Of a stretch of 64,000 nt of DNA, positions 15,679 through 24,033 are shown one piece after another. The translations under genes were made by a program, and so were the position numbers. The stretch covers positions 81,242-145,241 of the forward strand of contig NZ_JODY01000011.1 of the NCBI RefSeq assembly GCF_000718015.1, written 5' to 3'. Position 1 is the first letter of the stretch; each line of letters opens with the position of its first letter. Under the pieces are notes generated by a model. The model ran no database searches and was not told the origin of the DNA. It was given only the letters and a program-made list of their open reading frames with translations. This DNA comes from Streptomyces catenulae (GTDB lineage Bacteria; Actinomycetota; Actinomycetes; Streptomycetales; Streptomycetaceae).

Positions 15679-16242
15679 TCAGAGACAGGGGGCGGGTGCG
15701 GTGAACGGGCCTATGAGGTGCAGGACCTCCGGCTCGTGGCCCTGCTCCGGGAAGAGCGCCGCGTCGAAGAGCACCTCGCGGCGGTGGGGTGCGCCGTGGC
15801 GCTCGGCGAACGAGGAGAAGAGCCGGTTGGACGCGGCGTTCTCCGCCGTGATCGTCGTCTCCAGGCGGCTCACGCCCAACTCCCGCGCGGTACGGGTGGT
15901 CAGCCCGTCCAGCAGGGCGGCGGCGAGGCCGCGCCCGCGGTGCGCGTCGTCGACGGCCACCTGCCACACGAGCAGGGTGTCCGGACGGTCGGGGCGGATG
16001 TAGCCGGTGACGAAGGCGGCCGGCTCACCCTCGGTGTCGCGGGCGACAACGGAGGTGGCGGCGAAGTCACGGCACCACAGCAGGTAGCTGTAGGAGGAGT
16101 TCAGGTCCAGTGTCCGGGAGTCGCGGGCGATTCGCCAGATCGCGGCTCCGTCCTCCACCCGTGGGGTGTCGAGCTTGAAACCCTCCGGCAATTCCTTGAT
16201 TTCGCTTCGGGCACGTGCATGGTCTGCTTGTGCGGCGGTCAT
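15679..16242 (-). CDS. ectA: L-2,4-diaminobutyrate N-gamma-acetyltransferase
   Basis: 187 aa GNAT enzyme that acetylates diaminobutyrate in ectoine synthesis. LDLNSSYSYLLWCRDFAATSVVA and the acetyl-CoA motif WQVAVDDAHRGRGLAAALLDGL are EctA hallmarks, as is LETTITAENAASNRLF. Start ATG 16242 (MTAAQADH) chosen over an upstream in-frame ATG at 16272, which would add only MLFPSVNLIS. No ribosome binding site precedes it; instead TAAATT sits 8 nt upstream, so the transcript may be leaderless. First gene of ectABCD, reading away from a 454-bp unusually AT-rich control region. Confidence 0.95.
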   Translation of the reverse strand: MTAAQADHARARSEIKELPEGFKLDTPRVEDGAAIWRIARDSRTLDLNSSYSYLLWCRDFAATSVVARDTEGEPAAFVTGYIRPDRPDTLLVWQVAVDDAHRGRGLAAALLDGLTTRTARELGVSRLETTITAENAASNRLFSSFAERHGAPHRREVLFDAALFPEQGHEPEVLHLIGPFTAPAPCL

Positions 16243-16696
16243 GGAAATTAAATTTACCGAGGGAAAAAGCAAATTGCATCGCGGGCAGGGGTTACGCAGT
16301 CGGGGGCTTTCATGTTATCGCGCGGGGGCGCCCGAGCGCGCGGAAGTGCAAAGAGATGTATGCTTTTGTACCGGAAATCTCGGGCGAAGCGGACAGCGTG
16401 TGGAGTCGGTCACAGGTCCGTAACGTCCCTGAGATCGCTCCGAATTCTGGCTTCCGGCGCTAGCGAAATCTTGGCGTTTGAGGTCAGGAAAAGCGGGAAG
16501 GAGAATACGGGCAGCTGACATCCAATGAATTGGAAATGTGCCTGCGGAAGGTTCTCCGCAAAGTTGCCTCGGGCATCACGCGAGAGTCTGCCGGGAAAAC
16601 CCCCGGCGCACTTCCGTTTACGGAAATCCACCGGCGTGCGCCGTTTCACGCGGGCGCGCGGCGGAGGGAACGTATGCCTGCGCATAAAGTGCCGTC
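16243..16696. promoter_or_regulatory. AT-rich divergent control region of ectA and the amidohydrolase
   Basis: 454 bp without a gene, visibly richer in A/T than its surroundings. On the minus strand TAAATT ends eight bases before the ectA ATG; on the plus strand TAAAGT (16685-16690) ends six bases before the amidohydrolase ATG. Inverted repeats seen: CCAAT-GA-ATTGG at 16522-16533 and TTCCGT-TT-ACGGAA at 16612-16625. ect promoters respond to osmotic and thermal stress in streptomycetes; which of these elements mediate that is unknown. Confidence 0.5.
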
Positions 16697-17797
16697 ATGA
16701 CGTCGAAGAGCGAAGGTGCGGCGCTGCACCTCACAGGACGGATTCTGGTCGGGCCGGACGACGTGCGCGACGAGATGTGGGTCGTCGGCGGCCGCATCAC
16801 CTATGAACGCCCGCGCACGAACGGTGAGTTCACCACCGTCCAGGGCTGGGTGCTGCCCGGTCTCGTCGACGCCCACTGCCACGTCGGGCTCGACGCCCAC
16901 GGTCCCGTCGACGCGGCCACCGCCGAGAAGCAGGCGCTCACCGACCGCGACGGCGGCGCGCTGCTGCTGCGCGACGCGGGCTCCCCGTCCGACACCCGCT
17001 GGATCGACGACCGCGCCGACCTGCCCCGGATCATCCGCGCCGGACGCCATATCGCCCGCACTCGCCGCTACATCCGCAACTACGCCCACGAGATCGAACC
17101 GGCGGACCTGGTGGCCTATGTGGCGCAGGAGGCGCGGCGCGGCGACGGCTGGGTCAAGCTCGTCGGCGACTGGATCGACCGCTCCACCGGCGACCTGGAG
17201 TCCTGCTGGCCGCCGGGCGAGGTCGCCGCCGCCATCGCCGAGGCGCACCGGCTCGGCGCCCGCGTCACCGCGCACTGCTTCGCCGAGGACAGCCTCGCGC
17301 CGCTGGTCGAGGCGGGTATCGACTGCATCGAGCACGCCACCGGGCTGACCGAGGAGACCATCCCGCTCTTCGCCGAACGGGGCGTGGCGATCGTCCCCAC
17401 CCTCGTCAACATCGCCACCTTCCCGGACCTGGCGGCGGGCGGCGAGAAGAAGTTCCCGCGCTGGGCCGACCACATGCGCCGCCTGCACGCCCGCCGCTAC
17501 GACACCGTCCGCGCCGCCTACGACGCCGGGGTGCCGGTCTTCGCCGGGACGGACGCGGGCGGCTCACTGGCACACGGGCTGGTCGCGCAGGAGGTCGCCG
17601 AGTTGCGCAAGGCCGGAATCCCGGCGGTGGCCGCGCTCTCCGCCACCACCTGGGGCGCCCGCGACTGGCTGGGCCGCCCCGGACTCACCGAGGGTGCCTC
17701 CGCCGACCTGGTGGTCTACCCCGAGGACCCGCGCGCGGACGTCCGGGTGCTGGCGGCGCCGCGCCGGGTGGTGCTGCGCGGGCAGATCATCGGCTGA
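16697..17797 (+). CDS. Amidohydrolase-family metal-dependent hydrolase (imidazolonepropionase-like)
   Basis: 366 aa. Amidohydrolase superfamily: HxH metal motif in VDAHCHVGLDAHG, bridging lysine in GWVKLVGDW, metal histidines in VTAHCFAED and DCIEHATGLT, and the catalytic aspartate in FAGTDAGGSLAHG. A composite-domain beta-sandwich is formed by the first ~45 and last ~40 residues. No signal peptide. Divergent from ectA across a shared regulatory gap; whether it serves compatible-solute turnover (for example hydrolysis of an N-acetylated or cyclic amide) is speculation. ATG 16697 follows a -10-like TAAAGT at six bases and no ribosome binding site, suggesting a leaderless message. Confidence 0.85.
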   Translation: MTSKSEGAALHLTGRILVGPDDVRDEMWVVGGRITYERPRTNGEFTTVQGWVLPGLVDAHCHVGLDAHGPVDAATAEKQALTDRDGGALLLRDAGSPSDTRWIDDRADLPRIIRAGRHIARTRRYIRNYAHEIEPADLVAYVAQEARRGDGWVKLVGDWIDRSTGDLESCWPPGEVAAAIAEAHRLGARVTAHCFAEDSLAPLVEAGIDCIEHATGLTEETIPLFAERGVAIVPTLVNIATFPDLAAGGEKKFPRWADHMRRLHARRYDTVRAAYDAGVPVFAGTDAGGSLAHGLVAQEVAELRKAGIPAVAALSATTWGARDWLGRPGLTEGASADLVVYPEDPRADVRVLAAPRRVVLRGQIIG

Positions 17798-17859
17798 GGA
17801 TGGCACCGGGTGCCGCGCACGGCCGTGGCGGGCGCCGGGCGTGCGCGGCGGCGGACGGC

Positions 17860-17895
17860 GCGGGGCCGGGCGCGCTGTGCGTCGCCCGGCCCCGC
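17860..17895. terminator. Bidirectional hairpin terminator
   Basis: Perfect 13-bp arms GCGGGGCCGGGCG (17860-17872) and CGCCCGGCCCCGC (17883-17895) with a 10-nt loop, between the convergent amidohydrolase and symporter genes. Confidence 0.6.
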
Positions 17896-17916
17896 GGTCG
17901 TCCTCGTCCCGGGCGG

Positions 17917-18978
17917 CTACGCCCGCGGTGCGTCGCGGCGCCCGGTACGCGCCATCCAGGCGGCGACCAGCGCGCCCGAGATGTTGTGCCACACGGAGAA
18001 CACCGCGGCGGGCAGCGCAGCCGCCGGGCTGAAGTGCGCGGTGGCCAGCGACGCGGCCAGACCGGAGTTCTGCATACCGACCTCGAAGGCCATCGCCCGG
18101 CTCGCCGGACGGCCCAGCCGGGCCAGCTTGCCCGCGCCGTAACCGAGCGCCAGCCCGAGACCGTTGTGGAGCAGTACGGCGACGATCACCAGGAACGCGG
18201 CGTCCTTGATCGCGGCGGCGCTGCCGGAGACCACGGCGAGCACGATGGCGGCGATGGTCACCGCGGAGATCCAGGGCAGCGCCCGCAGCACCCGGTCGAC
18301 GTAACGCCCGGCGACCAGCCGCACCACGAGTCCGGCCACCACCGGCAGCAGCACCGTCTTCAGGATGTCGGTGACCATCACCCCGGCGTCGACGTGCAGG
18401 AACTGCCCGGCCAGCAGCAGCGTCAGCGGCGGGGTGACCAGCGGCGCCAGGACGGTGGAGACGGTGGCGACGGAGACCGACAGCGCGACGTCGCCGCGGG
18501 CGAGGAACGTCACGACGTTGGACGCGGTGCCGCTGGGCGCGCAGCCGACCAGGATCACCCCGGCCGCCAGCTGCGGCGGCAGATCCAGCACCGTGGCGAT
18601 CAGCCAGCCGAGCCCCGGCATGATCACGTAGTGCGCCACCAGACCGAGACCGACCGCCCAGGGGCGCCTGGCGACGGCGGTGAAGTCCGGCAGCGTCAGC
18701 GTCAGCCCCATCGAGAACATCACCACGCCGAGCAGCCACGGCACCGCGGGCGCCCAGCCGGTGAAGTGCGACGGCCACAGCAGCCCCAGCGCACCGGCGG
18801 CGATCACCAGCAGCGGAAAGACCGTGACGGCGCGCCGGGCCGCACGGTCGGACGCGGGCAGATCGCCGTGGACCGGCGCGGGGCCACCGTCCGGTGACGC
18901 GGCGGCGGCGTCCACGGTGGGTCGCTCGCCCGGCGCGCCGGAGGGATCTTTCGGGGGATTCGTCTGCTCGTTCGACAC
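17917..18978 (-). CDS. Bile acid:sodium symporter (BASS) family transporter
   Basis: 353 aa from GTG 18978. A ~50-residue Pro/Ala-rich cytoplasmic N-terminus precedes about nine to ten membrane helices. BASS signatures: VVMFSMGLTLTLPDF, GVILVGCAPSGTASNVVTFLARGDVALSVSVATVSTVLAPLVTP (sodium-site region) and MAFEVGMQNSGLAASLA. Members import bile acids, pantoate, pyruvate or other organic anions with Na+; substrate here is unknown. A TACAGT hexamer six bases before the GTG and lack of a ribosome binding site suggest a leaderless transcript. Confidence 0.9.
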   Translation of the reverse strand: MSNEQTNPPKDPSGAPGERPTVDAAAASPDGGPAPVHGDLPASDRAARRAVTVFPLLVIAAGALGLLWPSHFTGWAPAVPWLLGVVMFSMGLTLTLPDFTAVARRPWAVGLGLVAHYVIMPGLGWLIATVLDLPPQLAAGVILVGCAPSGTASNVVTFLARGDVALSVSVATVSTVLAPLVTPPLTLLLAGQFLHVDAGVMVTDILKTVLLPVVAGLVVRLVAGRYVDRVLRALPWISAVTIAAIVLAVVSGSAAAIKDAAFLVIVAVLLHNGLGLALGYGAGKLARLGRPASRAMAFEVGMQNSGLAASLATAHFSPAAALPAAVFSVWHNISGALVAAWMARTGRRDAPRA

Positions 18979-19311
18979 GGCGGCACTGTAGCCGTCACCT
19001 GCATGTATCGGACAGCAAATCCGGATGGTGGACGCCGGGGCGCCGCCGCGCCCGTGACGCCCGCGCACGCGGGGCGCGACGGCGGCGCGCCGCGACCGCG
19101 GACGTCTGCGGGGTGGCCGAGGCCAACGGGCCCCTTGCGTCAGGGGATTCGAATGGAGATCCGGAAACCACTCATAAGCGTGAACTCACCATTCGTGGCT
19201 GACTGTTCACCCTCCGTGCGTACAGTATGGACGGGTCGAGGTCACCGGCCGTCGCGATGTCCCCCATTGGCACGGGCGGTGGCTCCATTCCTCCGTGGGG
19301 GTTCCACACAC
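18979..19311. promoter_or_regulatory. Promoter region of the LAETG protein gene
   Basis: 333-bp gap. The right part holds a plausible promoter GCTGAC (19198-19203) - 17 bp - TACAGT (19221-19226), giving a leader of about 80 nt before GTG 19312. The left part is high-GC sequence without features except the BASS gene's own -10-like element. Confidence 0.4.
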
Positions 19312-20502
19312 GTGTCCACCAGCTCCATCAGTCCGTCCGGCCTGCCCGCGTCCCCGCGGACCGGCCCCGAGACCCCGGTGCGCCGTCCCGCGCGCCGCCT
19401 CGCCGCCGTCGCGGCCGCCACCGCGCTCGCCGCCGGTCCCGCGCTCCTCCTCGGCGCCGCCCCGGCGCACGCCGCCGATCACGGCACCGCCGGTGCCGCC
19501 GTGCTCCGCACCGGTCTGGACGTCAGCCTGCTCAACAAGGCCGTCACGCTGCCGCTCAACGTCACCCTCAACGACGTACACGCCCCGGCCGACGCGAAGA
19601 AGACCGCGCTCACCGTCGACCTGGACGGCGTCGACGGCGGCAAGCCCTTCTCGGTGCTCCGTGCCGACGTCGCCACCGCACGGGCCACCGCCGACGCGGC
19701 GAAGGCCGAGGGGTACAGCAACCTCGCGCACGCCAAGGTCAACGTCCCCGGGCTGCCGCTGCTCTCCCTCATCGAGGTCGAGAAGGTCACCTCCCGCGCC
19801 GTCTGCACCGCGGGGGAGCGGCCCACCGCCGCCTCCCACGTCCTCGGCACCGTCAAGATCCTCGGCAAGGCCGTCACGCTCACCGCGGGCGGCACCACCG
19901 AGGTCAAGGTCCCGGGCGTCGGAGAGGTCCGTCTCGACCTCTCCAAGACGCAGACCACCTCCAAGAGCGCCGCGGCCACCGCGCTCGACCTCCAGGTCTC
20001 CGTCAACCCGCTGAAGCTCAACGTCGCCGAGGTCAACGGCCGCGTCCGGCTCGCCGAGGCCAGCTGCACCACCCCCGGCGCCCCCGACCCGGGCCAGGGC
20101 GCCGCGGGCGGCTCGACGACCGGCGGTTCCACGACGGGCGGTGCGACAGACGGCGGCGCCTCGGACGGCGGGGCGACGACCGGCGGTTCGGGCTCCGGCG
20201 GCCAGACCGGCGGAGGCCAGACCGGCGGTTCCACCACCGGCGGCAACGGCGGCCACGACGGCGGTACCTCCGGCTCGGGCGGTCACGACGGCGGCGCCTC
20301 GGGCTCCGGCGGTCACGACGGTGGCGCCTCCGGCTCCGGTGGTTCCGACCCGCGGCCGCAGGGCGGCGGCGACGGCAACCTCGCCGAGACGGGCAGCAGT
20401 TCCGCCACCCCGTACCTCGCGGGCGGCGCCGCGGTGCTGGTCGCCGCGGGCGCCGGTTCGGTGCTCTACTCCCGCCGTCGCAAGGCCGCGGTGAGCGGCT
20501 GA
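19312..20502 (+). CDS. Secreted LAETG-anchored cell-surface protein (SCO1860-like)
   Basis: 396 aa. N-terminal signal peptide (VRRPARRLAAVAAATALAAG... cleaved after APAHA, about residue 54), a ~190-residue extracellular domain of beta-rich character containing two isolated cysteines (VCTAGE, ASCTTPG), a ~95-residue Gly/Ser/Thr-rich repeat linker, then the cell-wall sorting signal LAETG, a hydrophobic helix and RRRK tail. LAETG is a typical substrate of actinobacterial class E sortase; the protein would be covalently fixed to peptidoglycan. Resembles the S. coelicolor SCO1860 family, also found beside the ect/cob region. Function unknown. No sortase E gene is in this window. Confidence 0.9.
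   Translation: MSTSSISPSGLPASPRTGPETPVRRPARRLAAVAAATALAAGPALLLGAAPAHAADHGTAGAAVLRTGLDVSLLNKAVTLPLNVTLNDVHAPADAKKTALTVDLDGVDGGKPFSVLRADVATARATADAAKAEGYSNLAHAKVNVPGLPLLSLIEVEKVTSRAVCTAGERPTAASHVLGTVKILGKAVTLTAGGTTEVKVPGVGEVRLDLSKTQTTSKSAAATALDLQVSVNPLKLNVAEVNGRVRLAEASCTTPGAPDPGQGAAGGSTTGGSTTGGATDGGASDGGATTGGSGSGGQTGGGQTGGSTTGGNGGHDGGTSGSGGHDGGASGSGGHDGGASGSGGSDPRPQGGGDGNLAETGSSSATPYLAGGAAVLVAAGAGSVLYSRRRKAAVSG
20101..20380 (+). repeat. Gly-rich coding repeats in the LAETG protein
   Basis: DNA repeats encoding GGSTTGGSTTGGAT-type units followed by three near-identical GSGGHDGG(A/T)S units. They form the flexible wall-spanning stalk before the LAETG anchor. Such repeats are prone to length change by slippage. 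Confidence 0.7.
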
Positions 20503-20662
20503 TCCGGCCCCGTGTGCCGGGCCGGTGCCGTGGGGGCGCCGTCCCGGTGTGCGGTCCGGGCGCGGTCCGGAACCCCGTGCCCGCCTCGGCCCGTCCGCCG
20601 TCTCCCGCCCGCAGCCCGGGCGGGAGACCGGGACGGTGACCGGGCGGGACGGACGGCGCCCC

Positions 20663-20697
20663 GTGCGGGACCGGCCAGGTGGCGGCCGGTCCCGCAC
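20663..20697 (+). terminator. Rho-independent terminator of the LAETG gene
   Basis: Perfect 14-bp stem GTGCGGGACCGGCC (20663-20676) / GGCCGGTCCCGCAC (20684-20697), 7-nt loop, followed by CCTTTTCCC: one of the few here with a T-run. Confidence 0.75.
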
Positions 20698-20758
20698 CCT
20701 TTTCCCGGCGGCGCCTCCGGCCGCCCCGGCTCCGTACGCGCCCCGTGGCGGCGCGCCG

Positions 20759-21859
20759 TCACCCCGCGGCGTCCGGCTCCCGCCCGCAGCCCGGGGCGCG
20801 CTCCGCCGCCACCTTGCCCATGGCTTCCGTCAGGGCGGCCGTGAAGCGGTCCGTGGTCTCCCGGTCGCGGACCGCCAGCCGGAGCCAGTCGGGGCCCAGC
20901 CCCGGGAACGTGTCGCCGCGGCGCACCGCGAAACCGCTCGCCCGCAGCGCCTCCCGCACCGCCGCCGCGTCCGCCAGCCGGATCAGCACGAACGGCGCCT
21001 CGGCCGGGCCGACGACACGCACGCCCGGGACGGCGGACAGCCGCGCCACCAGATGGGCCCGGTCCACCGCCGTCCGCTCGGCGGCGACCGCCGCCTCCGC
21101 CAGCGCCGCGGGGCCCGAGCACGCCGTGGCCGCCGCCAGCGCGGGCGACGACACCGGCCACAGCGGCTGCGCCCGCTCCAGCTCCGCCACCGTCCCCGGC
21201 TCCGCCAGCAGATAGCCGATCCGCAGCCCGGCCAGCCCCCAGGTCTTCGTCAGACTGCGCAGCACCACCAGACCGGGCAGATCCGTCCGCCCGGCCAGCG
21301 ACTCCCGCTCCCCGGGCACCGCGTCCATGAACGCCTCGTCCACCACCAGCGTCCGCCCCGGCCGCGCCAACCGCGCCAGGACGTCCGCCGGGTGCAGCAC
21401 CGACGTCGGGTTCGTCGGATTGCCGACGACGACCAGATCGGCGTCGTCCGGCACCGCCGCGGGGTCCAGCCGGAAGCCGTCCCGCGCGTCGAGGAGCACC
21501 CGCTCCACCGGGTGCCCGGCGTCCCGCAGCGCCGCCTCCGGCTCGGTGAACTGCGGATGCACCACCACCGGACGGCGCGCCCGTACCGCCCGCGCCAGCA
21601 GCACGAACGCCTCCGCCGCGCCCGATGTCAGCAACGTCCGCGCCACCGGCAGCCCGTGGCGCGCCGCGACCGCGCGCCGCGCCGCCGTCCCGTCCGGGTA
21701 CGCGGCGAGCCCGTCCAACGACGCGACCAGCTCCGCCTTCAGCCACGCCGGGGGCGTCCCCGTACGGACGTTGACCGCCAGGTCCGTCAACGCGGCGGCG
21801 TCGCCCCGGACTTCGGCGTCGCCGTGGTGGCGCAGATCGGGTTCAGCGGACGGCGACAC
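20759..21859 (-). CDS. cobC: CobC-like PLP-dependent protein (threonine-phosphate decarboxylase/histidinol-phosphate aminotransferase family)
   Basis: 366 aa fold-type I PLP enzyme: DLAVNVRTGTPP start, LLTSGAAEAFVLLARA, DLVVVGNPTNPTS, LVVDEAFMD and the Schiff-base lysine in LRSLTKTWGLAGLRIGY. Members in cobalamin clusters supply (R)-1-amino-2-propanol phosphate or a related side-chain building block; in actinobacteria this group is usually labelled CobC (Rv2231c-like) and the exact activity is less certain. GTG start at 21859 overlaps the end of cbiX by 17 bp. Last gene of the minus-strand cobalamin block. Confidence 0.8.
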   Translation of the reverse strand: MSPSAEPDLRHHGDAEVRGDAAALTDLAVNVRTGTPPAWLKAELVASLDGLAAYPDGTAARRAVAARHGLPVARTLLTSGAAEAFVLLARAVRARRPVVVHPQFTEPEAALRDAGHPVERVLLDARDGFRLDPAAVPDDADLVVVGNPTNPTSVLHPADVLARLARPGRTLVVDEAFMDAVPGERESLAGRTDLPGLVVLRSLTKTWGLAGLRIGYLLAEPGTVAELERAQPLWPVSSPALAAATACSGPAALAEAAVAAERTAVDRAHLVARLSAVPGVRVVGPAEAPFVLIRLADAAAVREALRASGFAVRRGDTFPGLGPDWLRLAVRDRETTDRFTAALTEAMGKVAAERAPGCGREPDAAG

Positions 21860-22664
21860 GGTGGTCCTCCGCCGCCCGGACGGCCTCCCGGTAGCGCGCC
21901 ACCACCGCGTCGGCCACCTCCGGTGCCGCGCCGACCGGCTCGGCGCACGCCACCTCGGACTCCGGGTGCGCCGCGCTCCAGCCCTCGGTCTGCAGCCGCA
22001 GCCGCTCGTGCTCCTCGCCGGGCAGCGGGAAGCAGGGGAGCACCACGATCCGCCCCGGCGCGTCCGGCCCGGGCACCGCGGCGCCCAGCACCCGGCAGCG
22101 CTCCAGACCCGCCGGGACGTCCGGCGCCGCGTACGACAGGAACGCGGTCTCCACCCCGGCCAGACCCCGGCCCTCCCACAGCAGCCGGGCGGCCCGCGCC
22201 ACCTCGGCGTTGGCGTACGGATCGCCGGACCCGCCGCCCACCAGCAACACCGTCGTACGGGCCCGGTCGCGGGGGCGGCGCGCCCCGCCGCCGCCCAACG
22301 CCGCGTCCAACTGCCGCTCCCACGCGCCGAGAAGCAGCGGATGGCCGTCCGGGGCCTGCCCGCGGACGAAGGACAGCCCGGCGTGGCGCGCGGTGGCCGC
22401 GGTCAGCTCGGCGGCCGGTCCGCGCCGCGCCGGGCCCTCCGATATCAGCGGCACCGTGACGATCTCCGTGGCGCCCCGGGCGGCGAGGTCGTCGACCGCC
22501 TCGGCGAGCGGCAGCGCCGACGGCGCCCGCCCGGTGAAACCGGCCGCCGCCGGTACCTCGGGACAGCACTCGGCGACCGCGGCCAGCAGCGCGCGCAGGG
22601 CCTGCGCCCCGCCGTCGTCGCGGTCGCCGTGACCGGCGATGAGCAGGGCGGGAGGGGTGGTCAC
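21843..22664 (-). CDS. cbiX: CbiX-type sirohydrochlorin/cobalt chelatase
   Basis: 273 aa from GTG 22664, which has AAGGAG at ideal spacing. Two CbiX/ferrochelatase-like half domains: N-terminal LLIAGHGDRDDGGAQAL with the metal-binding His, and C-terminal VLLVGGGSGDPYANAEVARAARLL plus GRIVVLPCFPLPGEEHERL. Inserts metal into the tetrapyrrole (sirohydrochlorin or precorrin). No stop codon separates it from the upstream CobE-like segment, so a 438-aa read-through fusion from 23159 is also possible. Overlaps cobC at its 3' end. Confidence 0.85.
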   Translation of the reverse strand: MTTPPALLIAGHGDRDDGGAQALRALLAAVAECCPEVPAAAGFTGRAPSALPLAEAVDDLAARGATEIVTVPLISEGPARRGPAAELTAATARHAGLSFVRGQAPDGHPLLLGAWERQLDAALGGGGARRPRDRARTTVLLVGGGSGDPYANAEVARAARLLWEGRGLAGVETAFLSYAAPDVPAGLERCRVLGAAVPGPDAPGRIVVLPCFPLPGEEHERLRLQTEGWSAAHPESEVACAEPVGAAPEVADAVVARYREAVRAAEDHRVAVR

Positions 22665-23159
22665 AAGATCTCCTTGAGGGGCCGTGCAGCGGCGTGGCCG
22701 GGCCGTGGCCGGGCCGGATGGGGGAGGGACGACGATAACCGAGGGGCGGGCCCGCGCCGTGCCGTGGTGGCCGGTCGCCGACGCCACCGCGCAGGTGGCC
22801 CGCGAGGGCCTGCCGGGCGGCGCCGACTTCCGTTTCCCGACGAGCAGTTGGGCGCCCGGCCCGGCCGCCAGCAGCGCCGCCGCCTCCGCCACACTCGGCG
22901 TCCCGACGGCCTCCCGTACGACCGCCGAACCGCCGCCCGGCACCCGTACCGCCGCCAGCTCCCTGGCCGAAAACGTATGCAGTGCCACGCCCAGCCGCCG
23001 GGCCGCGCCGACCAGACCCGGTTCGGCCGCCTTCGCCTCGACGGTCGCCAGCGCCACCACCGTCCCGCCCGACTCCGCCAGCGTGGCCCGGACCAGCGCC
23101 ACCACCTCGTCCGCGGGGACGCCCCGGCGCGCCCCGACGCCCACGTGCACGGCGGTCAC
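22665..23159 (-). CDS. CobE/CbiG C-terminal-domain protein, open frame running into cbiX
   Basis: From GTG 23159, about 115 residues match the CobE/CbiG-C domain: VTAVHVGVGARRGVPADEVV, VVALATVEAKAAEPGL, ALHTFSARELAAV, VREAVGTPSVAEAAALLAAG and LLVGKRKS. The domain should end near TCAVA (about residue 125), but no stop follows in frame and the frame continues through a 40-residue unconserved linker into cbiX. In another frame a stop lies exactly at the cbiX start (TGA overlapping GTG, 22661-22663), the usual coupled arrangement, so a one-base shift in the linker probably destroyed the native stop. No good ribosome binding site precedes 23159. Confidence 0.6.
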
Positions 23160-23257
23160 CGGGCGCCCGCCGGGCGCCGTGCGAAGGTGCGGGCGCGGCG
23201 GCCCGTCAGTAGGAAGGGGGCAGAGCCGGCGGTGGACCGGCGGGAAGGGGTGCGGCG

Positions 23258-24013
23258 GTGCCGGTCCTCATCGCGTGCGGCGCGGTCCTGATGACGCTGC
23301 TGGGCGGCTGGGTCGCCCAGCGCGTCACCGACCGCCGCCACCTCGTGCTGGGACTGGCCGGTGGGCTGATGCTCGGCGTCGTCGGGCTCGATCTGCTGCC
23401 CGAGGCGCTGGACGCCGCCGGACGCCCGGTCTTCGGCGTCCCGCTCGCGCTGCTCACCTTCGTCCTCGGCTTCCTCGCCGCACACGCCCTGGAACGGCTC
23501 CTCGCGGTGCGCCGCGCCGCCCGCGGCAGCGGACCGCCGGGCGCCGCCGGAGCCGTCGCGCCCAACGGCGGCCGCATCCCGCAGGTGGGGCTGACCGCCG
23601 CCACCGCGATGGTGCTGCACAGCGTCATGGACGGCTTCGCCATCGGCGTCGCCTTCCAGACCGGGCACGGCATGGCCACCGCGGTGGCGATCGCCGTCAT
23701 CGCCCACGACTTCGCCGACGGCTTCAACACGTACACGATCACCAGCCTGTACGGGAACGCGCGGCGCCGGGCGTTGCTGATGCTCGGGGCGGACGCGGTG
23801 GCGCCGCTGCTGGGGGCCGCCGCGACGCTGGTGGTCACCCTTCCGGAGCAGTGGCTTGGCGGCTATCTCGGGTTCTTCGGCGGGGTGCTGCTCTACCTGG
23901 CGACCTCCGGCATCCTGCCCGAGGCGCACCACGCCCACCCGGCACTGCCCACGCTGGCCTGCACGGTCGCCGGGGCGGGCGCCATCTGGCTGGTCGTCGG
24001 CCTCGCGGGCTGA
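23258..24013 (+). CDS. ZIP-family metal transporter
   Basis: 251 aa, seven to eight membrane helices, with the ZIP binuclear metal motifs VLHSVMDGFAIGVAFQTG (helix 4) and IAHDFADGFNTYTI (helix 5), and a His-containing loop PEAHHAHP near the C-terminus. The central cytoplasmic loop (about 90-105) is Gly/Pro-rich and lacks the usual His cluster. GTG start with GGGAAGGGG upstream. Imports divalent metals, usually Zn2+ or Fe2+. It stands on the plus strand inside the minus-strand cobalamin block, so cobalt supply is a possible role (inference only). Confidence 0.85.
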   Translation: MPVLIACGAVLMTLLGGWVAQRVTDRRHLVLGLAGGLMLGVVGLDLLPEALDAAGRPVFGVPLALLTFVLGFLAAHALERLLAVRRAARGSGPPGAAGAVAPNGGRIPQVGLTAATAMVLHSVMDGFAIGVAFQTGHGMATAVAIAVIAHDFADGFNTYTITSLYGNARRRALLMLGADAVAPLLGAAATLVVTLPEQWLGGYLGFFGGVLLYLATSGILPEAHHAHPALPTLACTVAGAGAIWLVVGLAG

Positions 24014-24033
24014 CCGGCCCGCCGCCACCGCGC

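Noticed and set aside
16215..16518. Short open frames in the ectA-amidohydrolase gap
   Set aside because: No ribosome sites, no conserved features, AT-rich regulatory composition.
19184..19215. PHO-box-like units (ACTCACCATTC and GTTCACCCTCC) before the LAETG gene
   Set aside because: The units are not contiguous at 11-bp spacing; only one matches well, so it is not called a PHO box.
20101..20380. Regular repeats that might suggest a CRISPR or VNTR element
   Set aside because: They are in-frame Gly/Ser codons of the LAETG protein stalk, without spacers.
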